In this document: positions 8,491-17,684 of the stretch, piece after piece
How positions within the stretch are numbered: position 1 is the stretch's first letter
How the letters are laid out: each line of letters opens with the position of its first letter
Assembly (NCBI GenBank): GCA_964602595.1
Contig: CAZRRO010000019.1
Coordinates: 67,918 to 131,917 of the forward strand
Origin: CAIWAH01 sp964602595
GTDB taxonomy: Bacteria; Verrucomicrobiota; Verrucomicrobiia; Limisphaerales; UBA9464
DNA length: 64,000 nucleotides
Direction of reading: 5' to 3'
Translations under genes and position numbers: made by a program
The notes under the pieces: generated by a model
What the model was told of the DNA's origin: nothing
Databases searched by the model: none
The model's input: the letters and a program-made list of their open reading frames with translations, nothing else

Positions 8491-11400
8491 ATGAACAGAA
8501 CGACCAACCCCCAATCCCGAGCGATGAACAACCTGGCCACCTTTCGCGACGCATGTCTTGGGATGGTTATCGTCGCCTCGTCATGGAGCACATCCGCAGA
8601 TTCTTTGGCTGAACGGTTACGGCATCACCTATCCGGAGCAGCACCCTCCCTCGCAGGTTCAAATGGTTCCTTGGTCAACACAAACCTCAGTCCGGCGATT
8701 CCCGGCTTCGACGTTGCAGTAGCCGCCTTGCTGCAACAACTACGCCCTCTCGACGCCACGAACCAAAGTCCGACTGGCAACGTCCTGCCCAGCTCAACGC
8801 TTACTGCTTCAACCGCGGCTGGCACTTCTCCGGAATGGCTCGTTGCCCAAGCTCCGAATGGAACCGCACGTCAGTTGAAGCGAGTGTCCAATCCGAACCC
8901 TTCCACCAGATCCCGGATTGCGCCTGCCTCGGTGATCGATCCCGAACGCAATGTCCGTTCTTTTTTGGCCGGACAGGGTGAAGCATTGGGCCTGGTCGAT
9001 CCGAATACGGAGTTGGAGTTGGTGGGCTCGGAAACGGATGAGCTGGGTTATCGGCACTTCCGCTTTCGCCAAACGTATGCCGGGCTGCCTGTCTGGCCTA
9101 CTGGCTTGACGGTGCACATGGATCCGGCCGGCGACTTCCACCTGTTGGATGCGAGCATTGTTCGCACCCCAATTGCTGTGGGCATAACGCCGGCGATTCA
9201 GGCAGAGACCGCGGCGGAGAAGGCTAAGGCGCGGATTCCTGGCGGTTTTGCAGGGACCAACACGAGCCCAGAGCTGATCGTCTATGCTCCCGTGGACGAA
9301 GCCCCGTCATTGGCTTGGAAATTCAACGTCAGGCTGGGCTGGATTCAATCGTGGACGGCGCTGGTGGATGCACAGACGGCAAACGTCATCCGGTTGCAAT
9401 CGGATGCCCGAGATTCGAAGGCGCAGGGAAGCGGATTGGACATGTTCGGCCGTCTGCAGACGTTTCCGATTTGGTCGGTCGGTGGTGGCTCCTACCTGAT
9501 GGATACCACGAAGCCGAGTTTCCGACCGGAGTTTGACCCGGTAACAAATCCACAGGGAGTCATCGCCATCTTTGATCTCATCAACCGGGCGTTTGGCTCC
9601 GTGCCGCCTGAGGCGGTCTTCTCCTCCAATCCCAATTCATGGAGCTCACGGGACGCCGTGTCCGCTTTGATCAATCTCGGTGTGACCTACGACTACTTCC
9701 TGACTGAGCACAAACGCAATGGCCTCGGTGGCGATGGGGGCAACCTGTTCGCGGTTGTCCGCAGCGGTGGCTTGGACAATGCGTTCTACATGAACGAACA
9801 GAAGGTGATGGTGTTTGGCGACGTCCAGCCTTGGGTCGCGTCTCTGGATGTGGTGGCCCATGAATTGGGACATGGAGTCACCGCCAACAGCGCCAGACTT
9901 GAATATCGCCATCAGTCGGGTGCCCTGAATGAATCCTTCTCCGACATTTTCGGCGAGCTCGTAGAGCACCACGCCTACGGAACGCAGGACTGGCGGTTTG
10001 GATCTTCCCTTTCTCAACAGTACCGAGACTTCAAAAACCCACGCAGCATCGTGACGGGATTTGGTCCCAACCCTTCCAAGTGGAGCGAATACCTCCGGCT
10101 TACCGACGATCAGGACCATGGCGGCGTCCACATCAATTCCAGCATCATCAATCATGCCTTCTACCAGCTTGCCGAAGGGTTGCCGAATCATCTGAGCCTT
10201 CAGGAAGCGGCTGCGGTGTTCTATCGCTGCCTGACAGTCCACCTCCAACCCCAATCGCAGTTCATCGACTGCCGATTGGGCTGCATCGCTTCCGCCGAGG
10301 AGCTGTTTCCCGATGCCCCCTTCAAAGTGGCCGCGGTTGCGGATGCGTTCGACGCGGTGGAAATCCTCGATCTGCCGCCGAGTCCGATGCCGGGTCAGCT
10401 TCGGCCCGTCGATGCGCCGGACTCTGCCTTGGCGATTTACCACAATTCGGCGCGGACACGATATTCATTGGCACGGCGAGAAGCCGCCCGAGGAGACGAT
10501 CCTGTTGAGGGGTCGGCAATGATTCACGGGGTGAGAAAGTCCCGAATCTCCGTTGCTGGCGACGGCGGCGGATTCGCCTTCGTAGATGAAACCGACGACC
10601 TTTGCGCCACCAAGACGGCCTCTCCATCCGACGACCTACGGTGCTTTGGTCTTGAAGGACTCATCAACTCCGTCGCCATTTCCGCCAATGCCAATCGGTT
10701 CGCCGCCGTGCTGAGGGATTCATTTTCCGGTTTACCACGTTCCCAGATATTTGTGAGCGACGGGCAGACTTCGCACGAATATCCCCTGAAATCGCCGGCC
10801 ATCGACGGGGTGGCCGTGGACACGATTCTTTACGCGGACCAGCTGTGTTTTTCCCCGGATGGTCGGTTTTTGCTGTATGACGCGCTGTCCGAGGTCCGAT
10901 TCGGCAACGGCCCCAAGGTCAAGCGTTGGAGCATCTACCTTTTGGATCTGGAGGCGGAGATGTTCTATGTCGTGATTCCTCCCATTGAAAACTACAACAT
11001 CGCGAATCCGGTTTTCGGGCACACGTCAGACCGGTTTATCGCCTTCGAGGGTCGCCACATTGCGACCGGTGCCTCGGCCATCCTCACTTACGACCGCTTT
11101 TCAGGTGCGGTGGGGGATATCGGATTGGTCGCCGACGGCTTGGGTTATCCGGAGTTCACCGGTGATGATCGGGCCATCGTGTTTGCGAATTCGGACACGT
11201 CGGCCTCACTGACCCAATTCTCGCTCTTCAAACAGGGCGTGGCAGACGACCGGGTTATCAAGACTGGCCCGCTTGAAATGTGGCTTCATGATGCGGTTCT
11301 TGGCGTGGTTTACCGACGAGGAACCTATCGCAGTGTCAACGAGCGCCCTGCGGTGTCGCTGGTCACGCAACCCGCGGTCTCTGCGGTCACCGTCGGTTCC

Positions 11401-11826
11401 GTGGTCACCCTGAGTGCGTCTGCCTCTGATCCCGACGGTCAGTTGTCCCGGGTGGAATTCTGGAGCGGAGGGACAAGAATCGCCGTGGACACGGTCGCCC
11501 CATTCTCGGTGACGATTCCTTCAATTGGAGCCGGCTCATTCAACTTCGTCGCCCGTGCGGTGGATGCTTTCGGCATGGCGTCTGACTCGCAGCCAATCCG
11601 GATGGTGGCGACGCTGCCGGTGAAGAGGCTTGGATTCCGTCTTCAGACTGACGGCACCATTCTGCTCGATGTCGAGGCACCACAGGGTAACCACATGGTC
11701 GAAAGCTCGGTTGACCTCCAGTCCTGGGCCGACCTTCAAAGCGTTACCATCGGATCAAGCGGCAAGGAGACCTTTACCTACCGTCCTGCAAACGGCCAAA
11801 CGCAGGGTTTTCTGCGGCTAAGATGA
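8491..11826 (+). CDS. Secreted M4 (thermolysin-like) metallopeptidase with FTP propeptide, propeller-like and Ig-like regions
   Basis: The zinc-binding motif is complete: HELGH at residues 457-461 and the third ligand Glu481 in GALNESFSDIFG, with thermolysin-like spacing. An FTP propeptide (about 150-235, YAGLPVWPTGLTVHMD) precedes it. After the peptidase there is a stretch with propeller-like repeats (for example SPDGRFLLYDAL, about 640-930), then a bacterial Ig-like domain at about 960-1035, and a C-terminal module ending FLRLR. The N-terminus contains a hydrophobic export signal (LGMVIVASSW...TSADS). ATG at 8524 is an alternative start. It is predicted to be an exported protease that autoprocesses and degrades extracellular protein. 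At 1111 residues it is much longer than thermolysin. Confidence 0.88.
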   Translation: MNRTTNPQSRAMNNLATFRDACLGMVIVASSWSTSADSLAERLRHHLSGAAPSLAGSNGSLVNTNLSPAIPGFDVAVAALLQQLRPLDATNQSPTGNVLPSSTLTASTAAGTSPEWLVAQAPNGTARQLKRVSNPNPSTRSRIAPASVIDPERNVRSFLAGQGEALGLVDPNTELELVGSETDELGYRHFRFRQTYAGLPVWPTGLTVHMDPAGDFHLLDASIVRTPIAVGITPAIQAETAAEKAKARIPGGFAGTNTSPELIVYAPVDEAPSLAWKFNVRLGWIQSWTALVDAQTANVIRLQSDARDSKAQGSGLDMFGRLQTFPIWSVGGGSYLMDTTKPSFRPEFDPVTNPQGVIAIFDLINRAFGSVPPEAVFSSNPNSWSSRDAVSALINLGVTYDYFLTEHKRNGLGGDGGNLFAVVRSGGLDNAFYMNEQKVMVFGDVQPWVASLDVVAHELGHGVTANSARLEYRHQSGALNESFSDIFGELVEHHAYGTQDWRFGSSLSQQYRDFKNPRSIVTGFGPNPSKWSEYLRLTDDQDHGGVHINSSIINHAFYQLAEGLPNHLSLQEAAAVFYRCLTVHLQPQSQFIDCRLGCIASAEELFPDAPFKVAAVADAFDAVEILDLPPSPMPGQLRPVDAPDSALAIYHNSARTRYSLARREAARGDDPVEGSAMIHGVRKSRISVAGDGGGFAFVDETDDLCATKTASPSDDLRCFGLEGLINSVAISANANRFAAVLRDSFSGLPRSQIFVSDGQTSHEYPLKSPAIDGVAVDTILYADQLCFSPDGRFLLYDALSEVRFGNGPKVKRWSIYLLDLEAEMFYVVIPPIENYNIANPVFGHTSDRFIAFEGRHIATGASAILTYDRFSGAVGDIGLVADGLGYPEFTGDDRAIVFANSDTSASLTQFSLFKQGVADDRVIKTGPLEMWLHDAVLGVVYRRGTYRSVNERPAVSLVTQPAVSAVTVGSVVTLSASASDPDGQLSRVEFWSGGTRIAVDTVAPFSVTIPSIGAGSFNFVARAVDAFGMASDSQPIRMVATLPVKRLGFRLQTDGTILLDVEAPQGNHMVESSVDLQSWADLQSVTIGSSGKETFTYRPANGQTQGFLRLR

Positions 11827-11924
11827 GCACTCCGGCCCTAGGGTTAGCCTGATGCTCCGACCAGTCCGTCGACTACGGCCTAATTCCGCACATTTAGAAA
11901 CCCCAACTAGGTAGCATCGCGCGC

Positions 11925-12239
11925 ATGGAAAAGCCTCCTCCACTTCCCCCGAACGACAAACCGCCTCCCATCCCGGACAATCCGGTTCGCCCCCGAACGA
12001 GCTTTACGGGCGCAGGCCTGGCCCTTGCGGTGGTCACGGTCTTGGTGACGATTGGCGCGGCCTTGCTGTTTCCGTTTTGGGTCTATCCGCGGTTCTTGCC
12101 GCCGGGTGCCTATCCCCGCTTGCTCCTTGCCCTGCCAATCATCCTGTGCGGGGTCGTGGTGGCAGGAGTTGGCGCCTGGCTGCTCGAAAAACTGGGCATC
12201 GCGATTACGACGCCAGACGATGATTCCGGCGCCTCCTGA
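11925..12239 (+). CDS. Small two-helix membrane protein with Pro-rich N-terminus
   Basis: The 104-residue product begins with a proline-rich cytosolic-type segment (residues 1-28, PPPLPPNDKPPPIP). Two hydrophobic helices follow, at about 30-52 and 66-88, then a short acidic tail. No family is recognised. The start ATG follows a 98-bp gap after the metallopeptidase gene, and the next gene on the same strand also encodes a membrane protein. Confidence 0.6.
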   Translation: MEKPPPLPPNDKPPPIPDNPVRPRTSFTGAGLALAVVTVLVTIGAALLFPFWVYPRFLPPGAYPRLLLALPIILCGVVVAGVGAWLLEKLGIAITTPDDDSGAS

Positions 12240-12310
12240 AGCTGGGTCATTGGGAACCCAGCCACTGTGCCCTTGATGTAGCCCACGGACCCAACTTGAA
12301 CCCGAAATCA

Positions 12311-12724
12311 ATGCCAGGCCCAGTCGGCACGCCCCAGCGAAGTCGTCCAACCTACGCCTTGGCGGTCACCCTGGTTATCGGCATCGGCCTGCTCTGGCGT
12401 TCGAAGCTTTTGCCACTCCCACAGTTCGTCGCGAAATACGGTGGGGACTCACTTTGGGCGTTGGTGGTGTTTCTCTGCTTTGGCTTCGCCTTTCCCCGCG
12501 GGTCGACGCCTCGGCTGGCTATGGTCGCCGTGGGTTTCGCGTGGTCCGTTGAGTTCCTCCAGCTGTATCACGCTCCTTGGATCGACGGAATCCGTGCTAC
12601 CCGCCTGGGGCACCTGGTTCTCGGCAACGTGTTCAACAGCCCAGACCTGCTCGCCTACGCGGTCGGAGTCGGGCTTGGAGCATGGGCGGAGCGAGCTTTC
12701 CTGAAGGAACGTCAAAAGGCCTAA
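12311..12724 (+). CDS. DUF2809 membrane protein
   Basis: The sequence matches the DUF2809 pattern: KYGGDSLWALVVFLCFGF, then the signature FLQLYHAPWIDGIRATRLGHLVLG, and a final DLLAYAVGVGLGAW helix. Four hydrophobic helices are expected within about 137 residues. The family has no established function. ATG 12311 was chosen over the TTG at 12296. The stop codon lies in GCCTAACGAC, a string also found at the edges of the integron sites further right, but no matching partner site follows here. Confidence 0.8.
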   Translation: MPGPVGTPQRSRPTYALAVTLVIGIGLLWRSKLLPLPQFVAKYGGDSLWALVVFLCFGFAFPRGSTPRLAMVAVGFAWSVEFLQLYHAPWIDGIRATRLGHLVLGNVFNSPDLLAYAVGVGLGAWAERAFLKERQKA

Positions 12725-12833
12725 CGACACACTGTCTACTGTTGCCGATGTGCCCTGCCACTTCTTGGTCGGCCTTTCACGAACTTGGCAGAAGTGTCGA
12801 ACTGCGTTTCAGTTCTCCTCCTCGCCTTGGCCG

Positions 12834-12890
12834 CGGATTGCTGTAGTGGGCGCAGGAGCCGTTGGTGGTTACTTTGGCGGCATGCTGGCA
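12834..12890 (+). pseudogene. Fragment of a 2-dehydropantoate 2-reductase (PanE/ApbA) N-terminus
   Basis: Translation gives RIAVVGAGAVGGYFGGMLA, which is the NAD(P)-binding GxGxxG start of ketopantoate reductases. Homology stops abruptly after about 19 residues, and no catalytic region follows. It is therefore a relic rather than a gene. Confidence 0.6.
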
Positions 12891-12937
12891 ATGATGGCGA
12901 TGTGGACGAACAACTCGATCAGGGTTAAGCCAGTCAA
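12884..12937 (-). pseudogene. Fragment of a prepilin-type N-terminal signal
   Basis: The minus strand reads LTGLTLIELFVHIAIIAS, close to the FTLIELLVVIAIIA signal of type II secretion/type IV pilin-like proteins that are abundant in Verrucomicrobiota. The frame stops six codons later. The fragment abuts and slightly overlaps the panE relic in the opposite orientation. Confidence 0.55.
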
Positions 12938-13129
12938 CCACACTGGACACGAGTCCTTCAGGCATAGTCCTTCAGCGGGCCACAGGGTTGATCTTTCCTC
13001 ACCACGCGGTGTTTGCGGCCTCGTATTCACGCGAGTTGCTATTCGTGTTCGGTGGCGGAGCGGCATGCACGAATACTACTCGCTGTGCCGGAGCGCTGCA
13101 CGGCCCGTTGTCCCTCGCAGATCAGCCAA

Positions 13130-16100
13130 TCATGGGCGCAACACGGCTCGGTAGTGCAGCCGGGATTGACCACGCATGGAATAGAGCCGTCGGATCTCGC
13201 CGCCAGTTCCGGAGATGTTGTCTTCCAGCGTGGTCCAGGTTTTAAGGTCGGGCGATGTCTCGATACGGTAGAGTGCCTGACGGGCCGCATAAAAGCTGAA
13301 CTCGAATGCTGTTTCCGCCTTGGAGACACCGCTGGGCGAACTGGCCGTATTCTTGGGATCGTAGCCGAGTGCCACCTCAACGTCGGTGTCGAACCCGTCG
13401 TTGTCCGGATCGGCGGGGTTGATGCCGGAATCGCCGAACACCTCGACCTCATCCAGAGCTTGATTAGCAGCCGCCGGAACGATGATTCGAATGGCCGTGA
13501 CGCTCGTTAATGGTCCACCGCCACTAACGCCCACTTCGTATTTGTGACGCAGATACGCGGTGAACGCTCCTCCCCGTTCGCGGTCGTTGCTCGACAGGTA
13601 GTCGACAGTGCCGATCGTCTGCCATCCACTCGCCGCGTCACCGGTGTCCCCTGTTTCGGCCGTCGGTTTTGGCACCTTGGTGAACTGGATCGTATAAATG
13701 CCCAGGCATCGATCATCGACTTCGCCCAAGTTGTCCCGCCCAAACGCGATGCCGGAAATCAGGGACGGTCGCGGGAAGACGACCGCTGCGTAGGCCGGTT
13801 CGCCGAAGCCGCTGATCCAGGAATTGGCGTTGCCGTAGAGCCCGTCGTTGACGTTCGCCGCCAGGTGATAGTTCAGACCCAGTAGCGGCCCTAGGTCGTT
13901 TGAGGTGATCACCGTCACGCCGGGCTTGGTCGCGAGGTTATCGCCCACCGGGTTCCCACCGTCGCCATCGTTGCCGTCCCAAGCCAGCAGGAAGCCAGGC
14001 GCCGGCGTGAGAACGTTGCCGCCAACCGCGGTCAGTTTTGCGGCGCGGCTGGAAGCGTTGCCGACAAAGTTGCCAACAATCACCCGGTAGTCGCCAGCAT
14101 TGGTCAATTGGACGCTTGCGATGGAGAAGGTCGGCCCCGTGGCCGCTGGGATGTCCTGGCTGTTATGCTGCCACTGGTAGGTGAAGGGCTCGGTGCCTGT
14201 CGCCGTAACGCTGAACTGAACTGACTGCCCCACGATCGTTTCGACGTCTTGCGGTTCTGTCTGGATGACCGGGGGTGACGGCGGTGCCGTGAACATGCTG
14301 ACGTCGACAATCTCGACCGCCCCCACATTGCTGAGCAGGTAAGCACGGTCACCACTGATTCCGACCCCAGAGAAGGACCAAAATGTCGGCAATTCGTATC
14401 TGGTCGTCGGCTTCGGTGACGCGGGATCGCTGACGTCAAACACCTTCAGGCTAGACGCCCCAGCCAGAAAGACGTAGTTCCCAACCAACTCCAGCCACAG
14501 CACGGCTTCTCGGGTGGGGTAGGTGCCCACGAGTCGTGGTTGGGTCGGGGTGCTGATGTCAACAATCAGTAGCCCCGCCCGATCAGTAGCGAGATACGCA
14601 TAGTCACCTGCTACGCGAACCTGACGCACCGGGCCATTGGCAACGTAACTGCCCAGACGTCGAGGCGCGGATTGATTGCTAATGTCGAGTAATTGGAGCC
14701 CACTCGTTCCATCCGCAACAAAGGCCGTGGAGCCCACAATCTGAACATCCTCGGCATTGCCTGAAGTGTCGTAGGTACCAAGGAGCACAGGTTGGGCGGG
14801 ATTACTGACGTCCACCAACTGCAAACCTTGGTCGGCGTCTGCGACGAATGCGGTCGTTCCCAAAACAGCGACCGCTCTTGCCTGCCCCGAAGTATCGTAG
14901 CCGCCCAGGCGAACAGGCTTGGAAGGGTCGCTGATGTCGATCACTTGTAGACCCGCAGTGTCATCTGCTACGTAGGCAAGATTACCGGCTACCCGAATTC
15001 CTCTCGCTCGCCCCGGGGTATCCAGACCACCGATACGAAATGGCTGTGAGGGATTGCTGACGTTCAAGACAAGCAACCCGTTGCCATCGATTGCGACAAA
15101 CGCTCGCTGCCCCATGACGTGAATTCCACGCGGATAAATGGAACCACGATAAACTCCGAGTCTTTGGATATACTCGGGCGGGTAGCGGTCCTCCAGCTCG
15201 GCAAGGTCGGCACCCAAGAGAATTCCGCCGAAATTCGTGTCTGGCCAAGAGCCTGAGACGATCCCGTTACCGACCAGTTCTGGCAGATAACTTCGGAACG
15301 GTGCCTTGGCAGAGAAAAACTCACCCATGCTGACCGTCAGGTTGGTCTCAATGGACAGCACCGTGGGTTGCGCCAGTGACGCCTTCAATTCGTTCAGCAC
15401 GACTCTGAACTGCTGTTCCTCCGGTTCATCGTCCGGACTCAGGTTGAACAGCCGAACAACTTTTGCCGGCCGCTGTTGGATCAGCGCTATGCCCTGGTTG
15501 TAGGCTTCAACCGCTGCCAGAAACGCCGTGCGCCCAGCGGATCCATCGCTTGCTTGAATCGTTGCGTAGAGCGTCGGGTAGCGGCGTGCGAATTCTTCGG
15601 CCGTGATGCTGCCTCCCTGAAAGAGGTCCGCCAATTCCGATAGGGAGGCATCGAACTCCCACGGGTAAATCGAAAGCAGCCCCACCTTTGCGCCTTCGAG
15701 CAGCGCCTGGCACAGGCGAAGGTCGGCCACATCGGCGACCAGGTCGGTCGTGGTGGTTTCCTCCTTCGAAAGATTCAACACGAAGGCAGTGTTGGTGATC
15801 CGGGACAGTTCCTGGATCGACAGCCCTATCTGTCCGAGCAACTCGGTCCGAAGTAGTGCTGCCACTTCAGTGGTTTTGAGAAACGACGGAATGCTAAGCT
15901 TGCCGTCCGGTGTCTGGGGGAATTGTGCAGTCCAGTTGTAGATGTCGCGGCCGGCGATGGGAACGGTGAGGCGGTCGAGGAAGTTCGAGATCGCCGGGCG
16001 GTAAGGAAGGGCAGCCAGTCGGGTCAACGCCGACAACGCATTTGCTTCGTGATTCGGCGGCGATGATTCGGCTGCTTGCTGGAAAAGGCCGCTGGCCCTG

Positions 16101-16255
16101 AGTGGGTCGTGTTGGGTCAGGTGAAAACGTCCCGCAGCAATCAGAACGTCAGCGTCCTGAGCAACGGAGGGCATAACCCCAAGCCACAGCGACAGAACGG
16201 CGAGCAGGATTCTTCGCGAGAACGCGGAGGCCATAGTTGGAAGCAGGCTGAGCAT
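13130..16255 (-). CDS. Secreted LVIVD-repeat protein with Ig-like, discoidin-like and thrombospondin-3-like regions
   Basis: A signal peptide (residues 1-32, ending VMPSVAQ) is followed by a helical region to about 340. Then come at least six repeats of the LVIVD type, each with a core like AYVADDTAGLQVIDISDPSKP, to about 660, which should form a beta-propeller. An Ig-like domain follows (VIQTEPQDVETIVGQSVQFSV to YRVIVGN, about 680-760), then an F5/8-type-C-like segment containing a NDRERGG patch (about 780-945), and a calcium-binding-type DPDNDGFDTDVE motif. The C-terminus has the ETSPDLKTWTTL pattern. It is probably surface-exposed or extracellular. It is preceded 12 bp upstream by another exported protein on the same strand. 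Confidence 0.85.
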   Translation of the reverse strand: MLSLLPTMASAFSRRILLAVLSLWLGVMPSVAQDADVLIAAGRFHLTQHDPLRASGLFQQAAESSPPNHEANALSALTRLAALPYRPAISNFLDRLTVPIAGRDIYNWTAQFPQTPDGKLSIPSFLKTTEVAALLRTELLGQIGLSIQELSRITNTAFVLNLSKEETTTTDLVADVADLRLCQALLEGAKVGLLSIYPWEFDASLSELADLFQGGSITAEEFARRYPTLYATIQASDGSAGRTAFLAAVEAYNQGIALIQQRPAKVVRLFNLSPDDEPEEQQFRVVLNELKASLAQPTVLSIETNLTVSMGEFFSAKAPFRSYLPELVGNGIVSGSWPDTNFGGILLGADLAELEDRYPPEYIQRLGVYRGSIYPRGIHVMGQRAFVAIDGNGLLVLNVSNPSQPFRIGGLDTPGRARGIRVAGNLAYVADDTAGLQVIDISDPSKPVRLGGYDTSGQARAVAVLGTTAFVADADQGLQLVDVSNPAQPVLLGTYDTSGNAEDVQIVGSTAFVADGTSGLQLLDISNQSAPRRLGSYVANGPVRQVRVAGDYAYLATDRAGLLIVDISTPTQPRLVGTYPTREAVLWLELVGNYVFLAGASSLKVFDVSDPASPKPTTRYELPTFWSFSGVGISGDRAYLLSNVGAVEIVDVSMFTAPPSPPVIQTEPQDVETIVGQSVQFSVTATGTEPFTYQWQHNSQDIPAATGPTFSIASVQLTNAGDYRVIVGNFVGNASSRAAKLTAVGGNVLTPAPGFLLAWDGNDGDGGNPVGDNLATKPGVTVITSNDLGPLLGLNYHLAANVNDGLYGNANSWISGFGEPAYAAVVFPRPSLISGIAFGRDNLGEVDDRCLGIYTIQFTKVPKPTAETGDTGDAASGWQTIGTVDYLSSNDRERGGAFTAYLRHKYEVGVSGGGPLTSVTAIRIIVPAAANQALDEVEVFGDSGINPADPDNDGFDTDVEVALGYDPKNTASSPSGVSKAETAFEFSFYAARQALYRIETSPDLKTWTTLEDNISGTGGEIRRLYSMRGQSRLHYRAVLRP

Positions 16256-16267
16256 GGCGGAATTAGT

Positions 16268-16816
16268 CTATTGAAGGAGAACCGACTTGATGACACCGGA
16301 GTCGGCGGACGACGGCAGGCCGCTAACCAGCCACTTGCCTCCATCACAGCGCATTTCCGCCCGAGCAAAGCGATTGGTCGCACCCGATGTAACCACGGTC
16401 ACCGGACCTCGAAAGGAAATGTGGTTGCCCGTCAGCTTGTTAATGGATGCCGCCTCAACTCTGAAAAATGGTGCGTCGACACACTCAATCGTCGTTTGGG
16501 CTAGTTCTACATGGTTGCCAATGCCGATTGCCTTGGCTTTGGAAAACGCCTCTTCCAGGTGCGCCAGCCCTCGGCCTGTCTCGAATGACACGTCAACCTG
16601 TTGAAGGCGGACCGTCGGAAGAATGCCGAGTCGGAAAAACCCACGCTTGGCAAATGCCTGCTCAATCCTTCCGACTCGAAGGCGAATAACCTCGTTGGTT
16701 AGGCCCCGCAGGCGAAGAGATGTTGCGAAAGCCGGCAGCGGTTCGTCGGCGACAACGCTGAGGCGAAGAACCGCCAAGCAAAACGCGAGGATAACAATGC
16801 GGTTACCGATTCCCAT
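16268..16816 (-). CDS. Hypothetical exported protein
   Basis: The 182-residue product starts with a signal-peptide-like sequence (residues 1-24, NRIVILAFCLAVLRLSVVADE). The mature part has no recognised domain. It contains two Cys residues that could pair and alternating hydrophobic residues typical of beta structure. Its stop lies 12 bp before the start of the LVIVD protein, so the two are very likely one operon and may act together at the cell envelope. Confidence 0.65.
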   Translation of the reverse strand: MGIGNRIVILAFCLAVLRLSVVADEPLPAFATSLRLRGLTNEVIRLRVGRIEQAFAKRGFFRLGILPTVRLQQVDVSFETGRGLAHLEEAFSKAKAIGIGNHVELAQTTIECVDAPFFRVEAASINKLTGNHISFRGPVTVVTSGATNRFARAEMRCDGGKWLVSGLPSSADSGVIKSVLLQ

Positions 16817-17036
16817 TGATGGTGAACATAGCGGTGTCGCCGACCCAAGTCATCTTGCTTTGTTGCGCGACGTTGCGGAAGACATGGCTAAAACGGCAGG
16901 CGTTGCACACAAATGAAACGAAGAAGGGTTCGCCAAATCTCTCAATGCCCAAGCATCCGGAGCAGGGAAGCGTTTGGCTTCGGGTAGATCGGTTAGCCAG
17001 TGAGGAACCTGCCTGGTCCTGAACCACGATGCCCAA
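16803..17036 (-). CDS. Possible small zinc-ribbon protein
   Basis: The frame encodes 77 residues with two CxxC pairs, LPCSGC and FVCNAC, about 20 residues apart, typical of a treble-clef or ribbon zinc site. It would overlap the start of the exported protein gene by 14 bp, which supports membership of that operon. The remaining sequence shows no family, and an overlapping plus-strand frame exists. The call rests on the cysteine spacing. Confidence 0.35.
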   Translation of the reverse strand: MGIVVQDQAGSSLANRSTRSQTLPCSGCLGIERFGEPFFVSFVCNACRFSHVFRNVAQQSKMTWVGDTAMFTINGNR

Positions 17037-17095
17037 TTGCTGAGCTACGGAGCTGGGCAGGGATTGGTTGGTCGCGCAGGTGGGGCGGCGGAATT

Positions 17096-17219
17096 GGCTG
17101 CATGATTCGGCTGGCCAAATTGCGCAACCTGTTCTAAGCGATTTCGGACACCATTAGAGCCACACCATAGGACGCCCGAGATAGGCTGCACCGTGAGGTC
17201 GCTCAATAGGAATGTTAGG
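17096..17219 (+). repeat. Leader segment, copy A (upstream of a lone integron cassette)
   Basis: The first 38 bases (17096-17133) match 23660-23697 with about four differences. Weaker similarity continues to the end, where both copies finish in AATGTT(A/T)GGC, the integron core-site pattern. The ATG just before the core opens the reading frame of the downstream gene in both places. It could be an attI-like site or the residue of a lost site; there is no integrase gene beside it. Confidence 0.5.
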
Positions 17220-17592
17220 CCACATGCGCACCTGCCCAAAATGCGGAGCGGAACTTGTGATTGAGCACCCGCAAGGACCGACGATTTGGGTGGAGCGATG
17301 CACGGCTTGTTCTTACCAGGGCGGCGGCACGGCCAGTGTGGACTGTGGCTTCCCTCGCCTGACCGATTCAGACACTGATGTCAGCGGTTACTTCCAGCTT
17401 TCAGACTTGTCGCAGTTCACCGCACTTCGGACACTCTTGCCTGAGTTGCAGAGTGAGCCGAGCACCAGGATCATTGAGCGTCTGCGCACCAGTCAGCTCC
17501 GCTGGCACATCGACAGCCTCAAGAAATGGCGAGCACTGGATTGTCAGAGAGAGGCAGGAAAGTATGGACTTGAGTTTATTATTGTGGCGTAA
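17212..17592 (+). CDS. Zinc-ribbon protein carried as an integron cassette gene
   Basis: The N-terminus holds a clear zinc ribbon, CPKC followed about 24 residues later by CTAC. The rest (to residue 126) is unrecognised and helical, with Trp-containing segment QLRWHIDSLKKWRALDC. The first ATG overlaps a GTTAGGC core site (17215-17221 region) and the TAA stop lies inside the GCGTAAC box of an attC site, exactly as in integron cassettes. A second ATG at 17224 is also plausible as the start. The cassette stands alone, about 8 kb from the main array and in the opposite orientation. Confidence 0.65.
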   Translation: MLGHMRTCPKCGAELVIEHPQGPTIWVERCTACSYQGGGTASVDCGFPRLTDSDTDVSGYFQLSDLSQFTALRTLLPELQSEPSTRIIERLRTSQLRWHIDSLKKWRALDCQREAGKYGLEFIIVA

Positions 17593-17678
17593 CCATCCGC
17601 TGCCGCGAACACGGCCATCGCGCTCCGGTTGCAATCGAAAGCCCCGTGGGCCGGGTCGCTGAGCTTGGGTCGGTAGGA
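17587..17678 (+). repeat. attC recombination site of the lone cassette
   Basis: GCGTAAC (17587-17593) and GGTAGGA (17672-17678) are the outer boxes, the second being degenerate. Inside, the site is closely similar to the reverse complement of the attC at 29699-29791, sharing for example GGCCATCGCGCTCCGGTTGC. The orientation matches the plus-strand cassette gene. Confidence 0.7.
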
Positions 17679-17684
17679 GATATA

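Larger units (their letters stand above)
12725..13129. other. Intergenic stretch with gene debris
   Basis: No intact gene is visible. The middle contains two recognisable N-terminal fragments of unrelated genes on opposite strands (listed next). The rest shows no clear structure. Confidence 0.5.

Noticed and set aside
12718..12930. DUF2809 gene as an integron cassette (stop inside GCCTAAC, GTTAAGC at 12924)
   Set aside because: The two boxes are too far apart, no inner arms pair, and the interval is filled by unrelated gene fragments.
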